Assembly: GCF_037975245.1 (NCBI RefSeq)
Contig: NC_092577.1
Span: 6,293,001-6,357,000, forward strand
Direction of reading: 5' to 3'
DNA length: 64,000 nucleotides
From: Apostichopus japonicus
Lineage: Eukaryota > Echinodermata > Holothuroidea > Aspidochirotida > Stichopodidae
A program made the position numbers and the translations under genes. The notes beneath the pieces were generated by a model, which was given only the letters and a program-made list of their open reading frames with translations, was not told the DNA's origin and searched no databases. Below are positions 35,701 to 49,500 of this stretch, one piece after another; position 1 is the first letter of the stretch; each line of letters opens with the position of its first letter.

Positions 35701-37412
35701 CAGCAATAGCCCAGCTGCAGCCCAGCAAAAATTGAACTAAATTTTAGATTGACATTAAGCTGTAATCACATAGCCTATCCTTTAACTTAAAACTCCCAAT
35801 AACACACAAAATGCCAACAACATGAATTTTCTAAGAAATAAACATCAATCAAATAAGAGTGTTTGCCCAGTTGGGCCGCGCTTGGGAGCCAGCTGGGCTC
35901 CAGAGAAACAGAAAGCCCGACATTAGCCAAAACATAGGTTACTTTACTCTTGATATATTTTTTTCAAGAAATTTACCTCACTGGGAAATTTAGTCATCTT
36001 GTGTGCATTTAGAATGTCTGAGAACAATTTGGATAGTAAAGACCTCCAGGAAAGTACTTTTTGAAAACGTCTAGAAATTATAGCATGCTATAATTTGGGA
36101 CCAATACAGACTACCTCTAAGCCCAGCTGGGCATGTTGGCTGGGCTATGAATACCGTGAGTCACATTCATCTTACTGAGAACAACAATTCAGAACATTTT
36201 GAGGTCACCAGAGGTCAACTCTGAAAACCTAAACACAATATTTGAAGGGAGTAATAATGGATACTTCTCATAGTTGGTGTGAGGTTGCTCACATTGACTA
36301 CATGACCCCTATTGTTTATTGTGGGTGATTTTCCACAGAAGAGTGATGTGTTTTGTACATGCCATAGTGTACTGGTAGATCCAAAAGCTATTCAGGACAT
36401 TTATATTTTAAGAACTATTTCTGGTGAACGAGCAGATGTCTAGTGTAATGAAGTCATCAAACCTCAATCAATTTTTGCATTCTTGTTCCTTCTGTTTTAT
36501 TGTACTGTTTTGTGAAGCTTTGCCTGTAACACCATTATTACAGAACCAAATGTCTAATAAACCTGCAACTCATGGCATGATCGAAACATAAGTTTTAGTA
36601 CTGTAAATGATATGAAGATTTGTTTTGTTTCACACAGATGGGGATTTGTGACACATGGTGGCATCGACGGTTATTCACGCATGGTTGTGTACCTAAATTG
36701 TTCTACAACTAACCAGGCTGATGTTGTTCAGAGATCATTTGTGCAAGCTGCCAAAAGGTATGGTCTTCCCTCCCGTGTCAGGTCAGACTATGGCAGTGAA
36801 AACATTGATGTTGCCCTTCTCATGAATTTGTTAAGAGGAAGTGGACGGGGAAGCCACATCACTGGACAATCAGTACATAATGAAAGAATCGAGCGTCTGT
36901 GGCGAGATGTTCACAAGGATGTCACTTCAACTTTTTATAAAGAATTTTATAAATTAGAAGACAATGACCTCTTACACATTGACAGCCCCACAGAAATGTT
37001 TGCACTTAAATTTGTCTATCTGGATGAAATCAATCAGCTCCTGGAACAGTTCAGAAATGGGTGGAACAGCCATAAAATTAGAACAGAGCAAAGTAGAACA
37101 CCTCATCAAATTTGGCTAGATGGTTTTCTAGAGAACACAAACTCAACAGCAACAGTAGTAAGGGAGATGTTTCAAGAGGAAGATGACAACCTAGAAGCAA
37201 AATTGTGTTCTCTCTTGGAGGCTAATGATGAAGAAGGCAGTGAGCAAACAGTGGGAAGAACTGTATCCATGGATGGTGTTGACAGTCACTCAATAGAAGG
37301 TCTTGACAACGATCAGATGCAGCAACTGAGAAATGCAGTGGACAACACCAATGGAGGTAGCAAATTGAAATACAGAAGATGTGTCACCATCCTAAATGAA
37401 ATGTTGCGATGA
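32782..37412 (+). CDS. DDE integrase-type transposase
   Basis: Exons 32782-33094, 33504-33739, 34348-34532 and 36638-37412 (stop TGA); 1509 nt, 502 residues. Intron phases 1, 0 and 2 all fit, with GT-AG borders. The start ATG lies in a strong CACCATGG context. The N-terminal 100 residues are helical, followed by GRRGRPRLEI and a helix-turn-helix (about 110-150, YSAKRMAQHFKCSVAAVYKL). The integrase core has D238 in LWHIDGHMKL, D295 in RVRSDYGSEN and E330 in NERIERLWRDV: a D,D(34)E triad with the IDGYSR strand between. It should cut and join the transposon ends in the nucleus and belongs to the rve/IS3-like integrase fold. All catalytic residues are present. The neighbour is a convergent HECT gene in the same element. 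No frameshift or stop is seen. Confidence 0.9.
35041..36144. mobile_element. Nested 1.1-kb element in transposase intron 3
   Basis: Left end CCCAGCCAACATTCCCAGCT and right end AGCTGGGCATGTTGGCTGGG are inverted repeats (22 of 24 bases). The interior repeats GCCCAGCTGGGC-like words on both strands. No coding capacity. Target duplication is unclear. It lies inside the 34533-36637 intron, so it does not interrupt the transposase mRNA. Confidence 0.7.
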
Positions 37413-40400
37413 GCTGAAAATGTGTTTTGTATTTTTAAATCCTTGCCGAAGGAATCTATGAGATGGTGATGGCGTTGTAGAGCCGACTATAAGACACTGA
37501 TGGCAAAATTTGCAACTTGAGGAAAATTCCTTAAAGTCTATGAATTTTGCATGATTAGCTAACTAATGTTTTATCTCCATCAGTTTTAAAACCTTAAAAT
37601 TTTTTCACAGGTATTTAGGTTAACTGCATTCGATATCATCTTCAGAGAAAGCTAGGCATGTGACACAAAGTCACTGAATATCTCTGACTTATGTTACACA
37701 TATAAAAACAATGTTAACTTAATGGAAATATCTAGTTTTCCTGAGCTGTTAAAGGTCCTCTGGAAAATTAATCCTTTTTCTAAAATCATTGTTTTCATCA
37801 AAGGCTATTTCTCATATTTTTCCAAATGTAAAGCTTATTTTGCATAAAAGATGTTGGTACTGCTGTAATTCACTTTACTTTGTGTGTGCGTGTGTGACGC
37901 CTTGGCTTGTAAACACTCCATCTCAAGAAGGGAAAGTTGCTTGAACTTCAAACTTGCATTGTAGATAGCCCTTGGTGAGTAGATGATCCCTATTGTTTTT
38001 CATGGAGGTCAAAGGTCATTCAAGGTCAAGAGTGAAAACTCTCAAAACCTTGTAAACACCAGATCTCAAGAAGTGAAAATTTGTATTTATGTAGCCCTTG
38101 GTAAGTAGCTGATCGCTTTTGTTTTTCATAGAGGTTAAGTTTCCTTGAATCAATTAGAAATAAATATGAATAAATATCATCACTTAGGAAGTGAAATATG
38201 GTTTGAACTTCAACCTTATACTGTATGTAGAAGCATGCATTAATGAATATTCCAATACCTGTGCACTTCTGGTCAGCAATAATATGGGATGTTGCAAAAT
38301 CATTTGACCTTTTTTCATATTTTTTTTTTAAGGGTCGTGGAAATCTACGGCAGTATGAACTATGAACTACATTCATGTTGAACAAATAAAATGAGGACTA
38401 GTGCAAATACATACAACTCATTCATTTGGCACTTACCATATTCATAACTACTATTTAAATATTTTAAGGAGAGGTAGGCTAAAAGATGGGAATAATCTGT
38501 TATGCACATGCCAGAAACATAAGGTGTAGTCAATGACTTTGATGATGGAAATGTAATGGTGTTAAATTCAGGGATGATCTTGTTGAAACTCTTTAAAATG
38601 GCATAGGCAGTCGCCCTTACTCAAGTGTGAAACATCAGCTGATCCTGTCAAATTTCTTGTTTTACCCTTCCTAAACATCCTTTGTGATGTTTTACAACAC
38701 CAGTGGAAAGGTGAACTGAATGTAACTTGTTCAGCCGACAGCCAGTTTAAGTAGTGTTTCTCAAATTCTGACTTATTGGTTTGCTCTCTTCAATCAAATC
38801 AAAAAGTTGTCACTAAAACGATTTGCAAACCTGCACGATATATGATGAGAAAGATAAAAAAAAATTGTCTCTATTAAAAACAAAATTTATTATAAAGGCA
38901 AGAAAACACCGATAGCACACAAAGTTACCAAAATAGGATATTACATCACTGCTGATACTTTACATAATATGTGAAATTAGAAAGACAAGGCTAAAAATCA
39001 TGAGTAAGGCAGAATACATTTGCTGAAATTATGTGCGAAATTTACTTGTTCTTATTTTTGATGGATTAAGGTACTTAATAGTGACTTTCATAAGGCTAAT
39101 GTGAGCCTGATATGCACCGATCATACTTCAATATTTTGGCAAGTTGGAATATAAACTTTTGGTAAGGGCCTGAAAACAAGATATTTCTGTAATGGTATCA
39201 TGACAAGGTTTGTCCTAAATGAAATATGAAGTATGTCTTTACATGCAACTGATTGTAAAAAGCAGCTGGAGACACGTCCAAAAGAGATTAAGAGGTACAG
39301 GTAACGTTCATAGTTTATCAGTATGCAATGGTACTTAAAGGTATGTGGACTATTCAAAAGTATAACCACAACCCACACATTTTGTAAAATATTAAAGGAT
39401 CATGTATGTCAGTTAGAGGTATTTCATTGGTAAGATCCATTTGGGTCAGCCAGTGCAACTTTGAAAGAAAATGTCAAGTATCATATTTAAAGTCAAAGTA
39501 CAAAAAGATTATTAAGTTTAAACTAATACAGATCAATTCACGTTGAATGAAATGAGAGTCTGCGGTATGAACAAAACAACACTATCACTGTGTTGGTGGA
39601 ATATATTGCTCTGTGATTACAGCTGTCTGTGTCCCTCTCGTCTTTATGAAAACAATATTCTTACTGAAATATAATTAATGCTTATACAAGAATCTTTGTT
39701 ATAGAGATTACCTTGACAATGATAGTGATCCTTGCAGTTAAATGGAACAGCACTAAAATAAAAGAGGAATGGTAATTGATAAAAAAGTAAAGAAGATGTA
39801 TAAGATTTCTCATAACATACATGCTAATACCTAAAGTGACATTACAAACATAAACTGAAGCTGAAAAAGGAGAGGCTTTACTACCAGGTAGATGTTAATG
39901 ACTTCTTGGGTCATTACATAGCTCATCTACATCAGGTCACCAAGTTTGCAACTTGTCTTTTGTTGAGACCTTTTTTTTTAATAAATTCAGCACATTTGTG
40001 AGTTGCTCCTGTCTATTTGAGTTGTAAGCACATTATTCTTAAACGGAAGTATGTTAAATTGTCCTTAGATCTAAACAGAAAAACGATAAGGAAAGACCAG
40101 ATACTTATCAATAATTGGGAAGAAAAATAAAATAAAATATATTAATGTGAAATTGATTTAAGAAAATGTAATCTTGAAATGTCACTTGGAACCCCTCTGC
40201 ATCTTTGTGAAAAAAAAACTTAGACTTATTTGGCACCCTTTAAGCATTTACTTTATAATACACATGTATCAATAAACAACAGGGCAAGAATTGACGTCTA
40301 CAAGTGAATCTAAAATTTAAACAAATGGCTACTACAAAATGTCAAAGTATCAAAATAGTGTATGCAAAAATAGTTGCCAGAAATGGATGGAATGTAGGAA

Positions 40401-40504
40401 ACATTAAAAACTTAAGGTGATGGCTAGTGCATGGCAACCCTGAATTAAATGTAATAAAAAAGTCAACACGTACATGAACAAAGAAATACCGAAAGGGAGA
40501 CTGT
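37413..40504. other. Gene-free centre of the transposon between convergent genes
   Basis: AT-rich, holding the 3' ends of both genes. 37900-38130 has two copies of a dispersed unit (TCAAGAAG ... TTGAACTTCAAACTTGCA ... GATCCCTATTGTTTTTCATG); an inverted relative is at about 44000-44300 and another lies near 36190-36340. I see no third gene. Confidence 0.55.
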
Positions 40505-43500
40505 TTATGGAAGTGTGTATTGGTAGGAATACTTATCTCTTAAATACAAATTCATTTCCCGTTTAAATTCTTGGCTGCTGTTGTATGCTGTGCTGATTTC
40601 CAGTGTGTTGGAGCAAGTATGTGCCACTGGCCTGCGCAGCAGTCCTGAGGTGGCAACAAAAGACACTGTTATTCCTCCTTCTGGCAGGTGGATTGATGCA
40701 GTTGCAAACAGTAAAAAGTTAAGAAGATCATCAGTGTCAAGTGATCGTATATACTCCGTTAAGAAATATAAAACACACTCTTCTTGAGGTCTCAAGTCAT
40801 CAGCGGTACGAAGAGCTTCTACAACTCTTGATGGAGTAGGTCTCTGTGAGTCCATTATGTACGACACGTGTTCCAGAGAAAGATGACGCCAGAACAGACC
40901 GAGGTGTGCTTCTGGAATGCCTTCCCTCATCAGAGCGTAGAAACGGCTTGGAGACTTCACCAGCTTCTCTGTTGCAATTGCCAAAAGTTGGTCTCTTATT
41001 TCATCTCTTTTTGGCACTTCAAGTAAGCCATTTACACTGAAAAATGTAGTAAGGCGATCCAACAAGGTAGGTGTCAGTGAGGCAAAGTCATTTAAAGCCT
41101 TGTAAATTAAAACATTTTCTGCAGGTGAAACAAACATGAGGAAGTCCTTCCAGAGATACTCTGGATTTACACCACTGTCAAACACCATAGCAATAATTCC
41201 TGACTGGGAAAGTCGACAGGGTAATGCACCTGTTAATGCAACAGTATGAGTCAAAATCCTGCCAAGCGATCGGAACTTCCACTCCTCTTTGCGAAGGCGG
41301 TGAAGTGGCAGGCCAGGTACAGTGATATGTTCACCAGTGAAGAATTCCTTTGTTACGTTGTTCCAGAAAAGGGTGAGAGCCTCCTTTGTAAGGCCACCAA
41401 AATCATCTCCAGACTCCCCTTCGAAGCAAACTTTCATCTTTTGTTTACAAATCTCAGGATTAGTGTGAATGTTAAAGAGACAGTCAACCACCTCTTCACG
41501 CTTAATTGTGACCTCCACTTCTCCAGACAGACTCATGTTCAACTCTAAGAAAGCTGCAAAGATTACAAAAAACCATAGATAAATTACAATGCAAATCAGT
41601 CAATGTAACTCACTGAAAAATGAGCCAGCCCATATTCGACAAGATGTAAACTCAATATAACCTTCAGATTCATGATTTTCTTATCCTGACCTAGTTTTCT
41701 GTCAAATCCAATGATCATACGAATGTGACTGGCTGCTGCCAAACCTGTAACTGACTTCTATGCATGTAGTTGACTTTCTGAGCTACTTACATGCTTTTCT
41801 TCCATAGTTTTTCCTCATTTGAAAAGTAACATACATACAGTACATTCAAGTATCCTGACTGGATAATATACAAAACACTGCTCATTGCTAAAACCACAGT
41901 AAATGGCAATCTGTCAGACGAGCAGAATCAACATATTTTATGGCATTTATAATGTCACTTAATACAGGCTTCACTGAGGTGGTCTTCATAGTGAAGACAT
42001 GCACACTGCTATCATGCATGTGACTGTTGAATTGAGATGTGTTACTTTAGGTTTGGAAGTGTGCAACAGACTTTAGGAGTTACACTGCTACACTGTGATT
42101 ATTGTTAGTATATGTAATGCTACATATACTGTACATAACACCAAAAGTATGGAAGTGGTGAAAGTAAAATGACTCTAATATATTTCAAACTCGGGACCTC
42201 CCACTTTCTATGCTTGCTTTGCCAACGGAGCTATGAAGTCAGATGTTAAATCCTCTTTTCATGTTATTTTTAGGCCATCCACAGTTCATCACTTGGTACT
42301 GCATCTATTTTGTGAACAGCAGTAGTTCTCTGTTTCATACAGTTCATATGTAAGGTCAATATACTGGGGTGCACCAAAGATTCTAGTAGTAGCTGGCCTC
42401 AGTAGCAGATCCATCAGAAAAATATCTTTGGAATTGCATACTTTAACTAATCTTGTTGTAAAAGTACATATATGATACACCCAGATCAAATGGCTCAAGT
42501 ATGTTTATAAAATACATACTTGATTATAGCTTCTTTTTCAATAGACTGAGACAATTTATTGTGAATTGCATTCTAACCTGCCTTGACCTATCATGACCTT
42601 TGACACAAGAACAGCAGTCTATTTGTACACAACACATAGAAAAACCTCTCCATAATCTTCTCAAATACCTACATACTTCGGCCTGTACTCAGATACAGAT
42701 TGTTATGATACCAAATCTTGCCACTGTAATCAAAAGCTAAACTCAGTGAAAAACTTTTAATCTGTCTGTACCTTGCTTTACGTCCTGTTCCATCTCATTT
42801 GTTCCACTTTTAGGAGGAGGATCTGTATCAAGTGGATCTTAAAAAAAAATATTAAAAAAATGCTCATTATGTATGGTAAAATCCTAGCAGTAAAGTTCTT
42901 TACAGGGATCCCACACTTTCGAGATACTGAAATTCAAGACTTTATCAAGACCAAGATGGCCATTTTTAAGACTGAATAAGAAAGAATTATGTTGGGAAGA
43001 AATAAAACTGCAAACTTGATTTAATGCATTTACACACTGTGGACACTGGACACACATACTGTACCAACATGATCTCAAGTACCGTAAGTGTAAGTTTTTA
43101 ATTTTCAAGACCATATGGCAATTTTTCCAGACCTATATTACACAATTCATGGACTTTCAAGATCGTACAAAAATTCCAGACTTTACCTTTTTTCCCTACT
43201 GTGTGGACACCCTGTCAGTGCATGCATTTTGCTCCCAGCTTACTTTGGTGGATATTCATATTATAAAATTTGTTGTACCTCAGCTTTATCTCCAAAAAGA
43301 ATCACACAAAATGAGGCACTGGAAAATCAATGAAGCTTTTTGGTGTGATAACTGTATGTAGGGTCTGGAAAAATCCAGAACATTACTTGGTTCCAAAGCA
43401 AAATGTCAAATTTCATGGTGAAAAGATGTAAAAATCTTCAAAATCACATATTTGAGGCTTTTGAACAACAGCAAAATAAATTACTTTGCTTGAGTATTTT

Positions 43501-46500
43501 AATGGAAACATGTTCTGAATGGTTGTTTCCAGTGACATCAATGTGGCTGTTCATCCGTTCAAATGATTAATCAACAACAACATTTTAATACTTTTCTGTG
43601 TGTGATAACTGGGGATAGAATAACTTTGAAATTGCCTTCACTGTCAGTTCTGGTAATTTTAGATGTGAATAATTTTTAACTTGTCTAAATTTTAAGAAAC
43701 CACAATCAACTTACATTAAAAGTGAAATGAACACCTAACCTACCATACCTTGGACAATCTCTTATTATGTAATACACATTTAAAAAAAAAACAATGGGAA
43801 AAGATGTTACATGTATTTATGAAACTACAGTACCACCACCTTCTAAGAATTAATTCTGCCCAGAATCTGTGAAAGATTCGATCGTATTTCATGAAAGATC
43901 TAGCCGGACCTAGACATGGATATTGTTTACTATCTGGTCACATAGTCCAGCCGGACCAGATATCCAGTGCATCCCTACCTCCATGAAAAACATCATGAGT
44001 CATCTACTCACCTAGTAAGGGCAATATAAATACTCATTTTAAAGTTCAACCTTCTTTGAGGAACAACCAGAATGCAAGAAAGGCATTGGGTTACATTACA
44101 GTAAGGTAATTGTAGGGCAAAAGATTTTTTGGCAGATTTTTTAACAGTCTGACCTCTGATGACCTGAGATGACCTTTGGCCTTCACAAAGAAATGATGGG
44201 GTTCTCCTACTTAATGCAACACAACCACATGCTACATATGAAAAGTATCCATGCTTCTTATCTTGAGATAATGTGTTCACAAGGTTTTGAAAGTTTGACC
44301 ACTGGTGACCTTAGATAACCTTAAACTGCCATCAAAGTCAAGAGAGTTTTTCTTATGAAAATGCGGTATCTACATACCAAGTATGAGAACTGTAATAGTA
44401 TCCTTCTCAATATATTTGTGCATACACATCTGCTCTTTGTTACCATTTATATGTCTACAAATAATGAGGTAGAATTGATCATGTGATAATGATGCAGATT
44501 TTGAAAATGAGGGATGAATATATTTACCATACATGACATTAAACTGCAAGTCAAAATCTGGTAACTCATCGTCAGCAGCGGCATCTAACAAATAAGTAGA
44601 GACAATTTGATGAACTGGAAACTATTTCTATAAAATGCATTCACCAAGCGGTATGTTACTAAGAAATGAAGTGATTTACGAAAGCTGGATTACTAAGTCC
44701 AGTATTGATTGAGTCTACATGTACTGCAACTTTGTCTGTTACATAATTTTTCAAGAGAAAAAAAGGCATACTTAAATCAAGAACTCAAACAAACAACACG
44801 GTGCTAGACCACATACTTTGTCCAACACTGTTAAAATATATACTGTACAGACTTTACATACAATAATTTAGGGTGAACCGACACAAAAAAGTCATTACAA
44901 GGTATTTTTATAAACAGCTTAAACTGTCAATATTTTTTATAGATGATACCAACTTAGTTAATGCAGTAGGTCTTTGCTCAATTTGAAAATGACTAACAGT
45001 ATCCGAAAGAACAGATGATTCCTATTGTTTATAGAGACAGTTCTCAATGACACCTGCTGTATTTATAGTATGCGGTTATTTCAATTTTGGGGTTACCCGC
45101 AATTCACTGTGCACTGTGTCTTACCAATATATCTGTCATTTTAATTTTAAAATAACTGGGACATTCCACATCCTTCATTTACTTGAACGCTTACTTCCAA
45201 TGACTTTGTAGTGAAGGTGACTAAAATCAGATGTTGTTGAAGAGTAACTAACATCAAATAATAACTAATTCTGCCCTATCCACTTATCATATCCACAAAA
45301 TCAAAAGGATTCTGCTAATTGCACCAGACATCCACACACCAAACAAACTTTCATTAGGATTGTTAAACTTACTTGTTTACCAAATAATAGTAACTGATGT
45401 GGCTCTCCCCTCATGGCATAATGACAGTTACATTACAATATATAACCAAAACACTATCAGTGGGTATATGTCAACCACCCAAATTTGCAGTTGTGAAAAT
45501 ATTCAGACTTGATGCTGGGTGATGCCCACAATCCCACATAGGTACAGTATATTAATACCATTTGGGAGAGGGTGGGGTGGGATAGGGTGGTTGACTGCTG
45601 TCTAACCCAGGGAATCTTTCAAATAAAATATGACAAACATTCATCATTTCCTTGTTCAATTTTAAGATAACTATACTTTAGCAAGTAAAATGTTTACATA
45701 CTTGTACCTTAGTCCCCCCGTGTCTTCTAAATAAATTTAAGACCTACCTAACACCATCGTTGATGGTCCAGCTGGCTGCGAGGTAGCGGTATCTGTGGCT
45801 GTTGCTGTTGAAGTAGGGGTATTTGGTTCTAAAGCTGTGGCAGGTACTGTTGGTGTTGTTACTCTAGCAGGTGATGTTGATGTTGAGGCTGTCATGAGTG
45901 CTTTTGATGTCAAGTAGAAAGGGAATGATCGAAGATAAGACTGACATAACTAGTATTTTACAAGCTCAAAGGGAATACAAGTCTCCCAACATTATTCTGA
46001 AACACCAGCTAAATCTAACAAAGCTCCTTGAATTTCCTTTTCAAGTACGGTACTTTTCATGACTTTCAGAACATTAAACATTCTATATTTAAAGTATAAA
46101 AATAGAGACAGAAAAAAAAATTCCAATTCTTACATCCACTGTACAGTAGTTTACATGCTACCAAATAACATACTTTTTGAATTTTACAAATAGGACATCA
46201 GGAAAGGTATAAACAAATTGAGACTAAAATACTGATTTTGCGCCTCCATAAGTTATATGAATTTAGGAATTTGCAAACAATGCAATGACCTTGAATAGCA
46301 CTAGAATAAATGACATAAACAGATAATTAATGTAAAGAATTTTGCAACGGTTTCTGCAAAGATTTCCTCTCAGCAAGAGATTGTATTTTGTTCACTGGCG
46401 GCAACTCCATGGAGTTGCAGCAAGCAAGCAAAAATCTTAACCCTATAAGCAACGATAAATGTTGCTTATAAAACAGGAGTGATAATAAACTGATCCTTCA

Positions 46501-49500
46501 TGAATGTGTTAAAATCGACAATGAGGTGAATTTTCTGTTGAATTATTGCTAAATCAGAATAATTTTTCTAAAAATAAGAATTCCGGGCCCTTTGTCTATT
46601 TTAACATGATTACTTCCTGTGTGGGCAATTGGGCCTTTAAGGTTGCTGCATGGGCCCTGTTACAGGAAAAAATGATGTCGTTGAATACAGCAATGACTAA
46701 TGAGGCCAACACCCCTAAAAGACTTATCCTGCTCTCTGTTAACATAATCAAATCATATGTGGGACATGGGCCCTTTATGGCTGTTGCCTGAGTCACGGTA
46801 CAGATAAAAGTTGTAGATGGGCAATTTTTGGTTTTCTCCAATGGGTTAAGGGTCCAATGCAACTACAAGAATTATCCTTGGGTCTTTGCAAATGGTTAAA
46901 TAATGTATGGGCCTTTTGGGGGGGAGTTGTCTGGGCCATGGTAGAGGATAAATTTGCAGTCATAGGTTTTTGGGTATACCCAAAAATCATAGGGTCCAGC
47001 ACCAATAAAAAAAATCATCCTGCTCTCTTTTCACATGATTAAATATCATGTGTGGGCCACAGGCCCTTTCTGGCTGCTGTCTGCATGGGTCCTGTTACAT
47101 CATAAAGTTGTTGTAATTGGTATTTTTGGATACCCCAATGTCCAAGGAGTCCAATGCAACTAAAAGATTTATCCTGCTCATTTTCACATAAATGAATTAT
47201 GTGTGGGCAGAAGGGCCTTTCTTTGATTGCTGCCTACACAGGCCCGGTACAATATAAAGTTGCTGCAATTAGTATTTTGGGATACCAAATGTCTAATACT
47301 GTAGGTGTACCGTAAAAGAATTATCCTTGTCTCTTTTCTCATGATTGATACCATTTGGTTGTCCCCCCTCCAGGGCCCGGTACAATGTACAATAACTATC
47401 ATTGCTACGGTTTCTAAAAATACCCTACTTTGAATTTTATCCAGCTCTTTTTGCCTTGCCTCTTTTCCCATGATTAAATCAACATTTGGGCCCTGTATTT
47501 TAGTTGCAGGCACCTTTAGACTACATACACGCACATGGTGTGGCACGGCAGCAACACATAACCTTCAACCCTGGTCATAAACGGACATAAGCTGTCCATC
47601 AAACCCTCTGTCTCGTCACAGGTTGATTTAGACCACATGATCACCATACCGCTTTTCGCAAAATGCTCATTTTTTTAACAAGAAAATGACAAGTTTAGGC
47701 GGTATTTTACAACACTTCAGGACATCAAATTGACTCCATTCTTTCGGATGTGTAAACAGAAAATCATTAAAAGCATTTACTAAGAAAATCTTATCTTTTC
47801 TTGAATGTGGAATTGTCACTATCGTTTATCTTAAAGGTAAACCAAGGTATTTATCCTGCATGAATTTAGCGATCCAGTAACAAAAATATTGTCACGTGAC
47901 ATGATAGAAAAGAAACATAGCGTACATGAATTAGGTTACCAGGATATACCTACTGTAGGCAAATTGTGGTGACTGCATCTACAGTACCCTTTAACGATAT
48001 ATCCAGAGTCCAATATTCTTGTCTCCTCATGATGCCCTGCCTAATGCAATATCCCTGATCCTTAAAAGAACAGGAACTATATTGTGCATCATGTTGCAAA
48101 GGCAGAGAACCACTTGACGTCTATGGTTGGATCTTATGTGACTCTTTAAAGCAGATCATGACCATTGACCCTTAGGCCATGGTTAGGTTAGTGAACTACG
48201 GCGATAGAAGTGTTACATGACTTATATTGGCGACAGTATTGCTAGTCTAGCTTCAGGTCAATTGCAATGGATAGGTGAATCATATAGTTGCAACCAAAAA
48301 GGATATCACTTGCTTACCTGATGATCTGCTTTGTCTATCCTGTGTAGTAAAGGTGACAGTTGGAGTTCCAGATTCTTCCAGTCTATTGCTGCTTTCAATC
48401 TGTAAGAAACAATGTAATAGGTACTGTACAACATTTATAAAAATTACTAAAAACAAATTATGAAAAAATATGAGGTACTGTAAACACAAAGGCTTATGGT
48501 GAACGAATTGCAACATTTTAACACAAAAAGGAAAAAAGTAAAATTTGGAAATTGTGATTGCAATGAATGATTTTCTAAATAAATCATTGAGTAATTTTAA
48601 CAGTGATTTGTATCCATCAGTCCTAGAATGTGGTTGATAATTCCCGGATGTTCAATTAAAACCTCAAGTACAGTAAGATAACACAGTCTTAGAAAGAGTG
48701 CACTTACGGTAGCATACTGTCATTGTATTATTTCATTGTATTGTTTACCTAGAACTCAAAGATATCTTCTACAAACTCATGTATACTGTACCTTAAATTA
48801 AGTTATGATATCATCAACTGAAGTATTACCAATTGAAATTTCTGCACTTGCTGGACGCATTCGAACAAAGGCCCTTTTAAGTCTATTGACATATATTACC
48901 AGTTAATTATAGACATACTAGAAATTTAAGGAAAGATTAAGCTAACATGAAAACACAGAACAACTGATCACACTGAAACTTGCACATGTATATGTTCATT
49001 CAATACCCAATACGTCTTACACTTACCGAAGTAAGTCCAATGTCATTGTTAGGAATGACTAGAAGTTTCCCTCTCCCCACTGCCTTCTCGAGTTCCCTTA
49101 CATTTGTCGGCTCAACTAGATGAATTTTCTTCCCTTTGTCACACCTGCCAAATTTGAAGCCGATAACCCCAAGAGACTTCTCGGGGTATAATTCTGAAAT
49201 TTTTGTCTTGAGCATCTCGATACTCCAGTTGCGGTTAAATGGTTCAAATGGAGTATCTGGGGTGCCTAGAGTAAAAGACACAACGCACATACAGTAAATG
49301 TATCAGTCTATCGTGTTTGCTAATATATTTCTCATATACAGCTGCGGGAAAGGGATACTGTGTCATTAAACAGTGCAAATTTTGCTGAGATAATTATTTC
49401 CCATTTTGCCGGCTAAGTGTTTGATACAAGCTGGTGTCTCAAACACACGCACTCATGCTATGATGACTGCTCGTGGTCCCTACAGTATCTGGGTAAGTAT

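Noticed and set aside
38026-38385. 119-codon open stretch on the minus strand as a third transposon gene
   Set aside because: It overlaps dispersed non-coding repeat units, lacks splice partners and family features, and lies in the 3' region between convergent genes.
46546-47546. Several 60-120 codon open stretches on both strands
   Set aside because: They lie in the diverged tandem repeat of about 145 bp in a HECT intron, and the frames shift from unit to unit.
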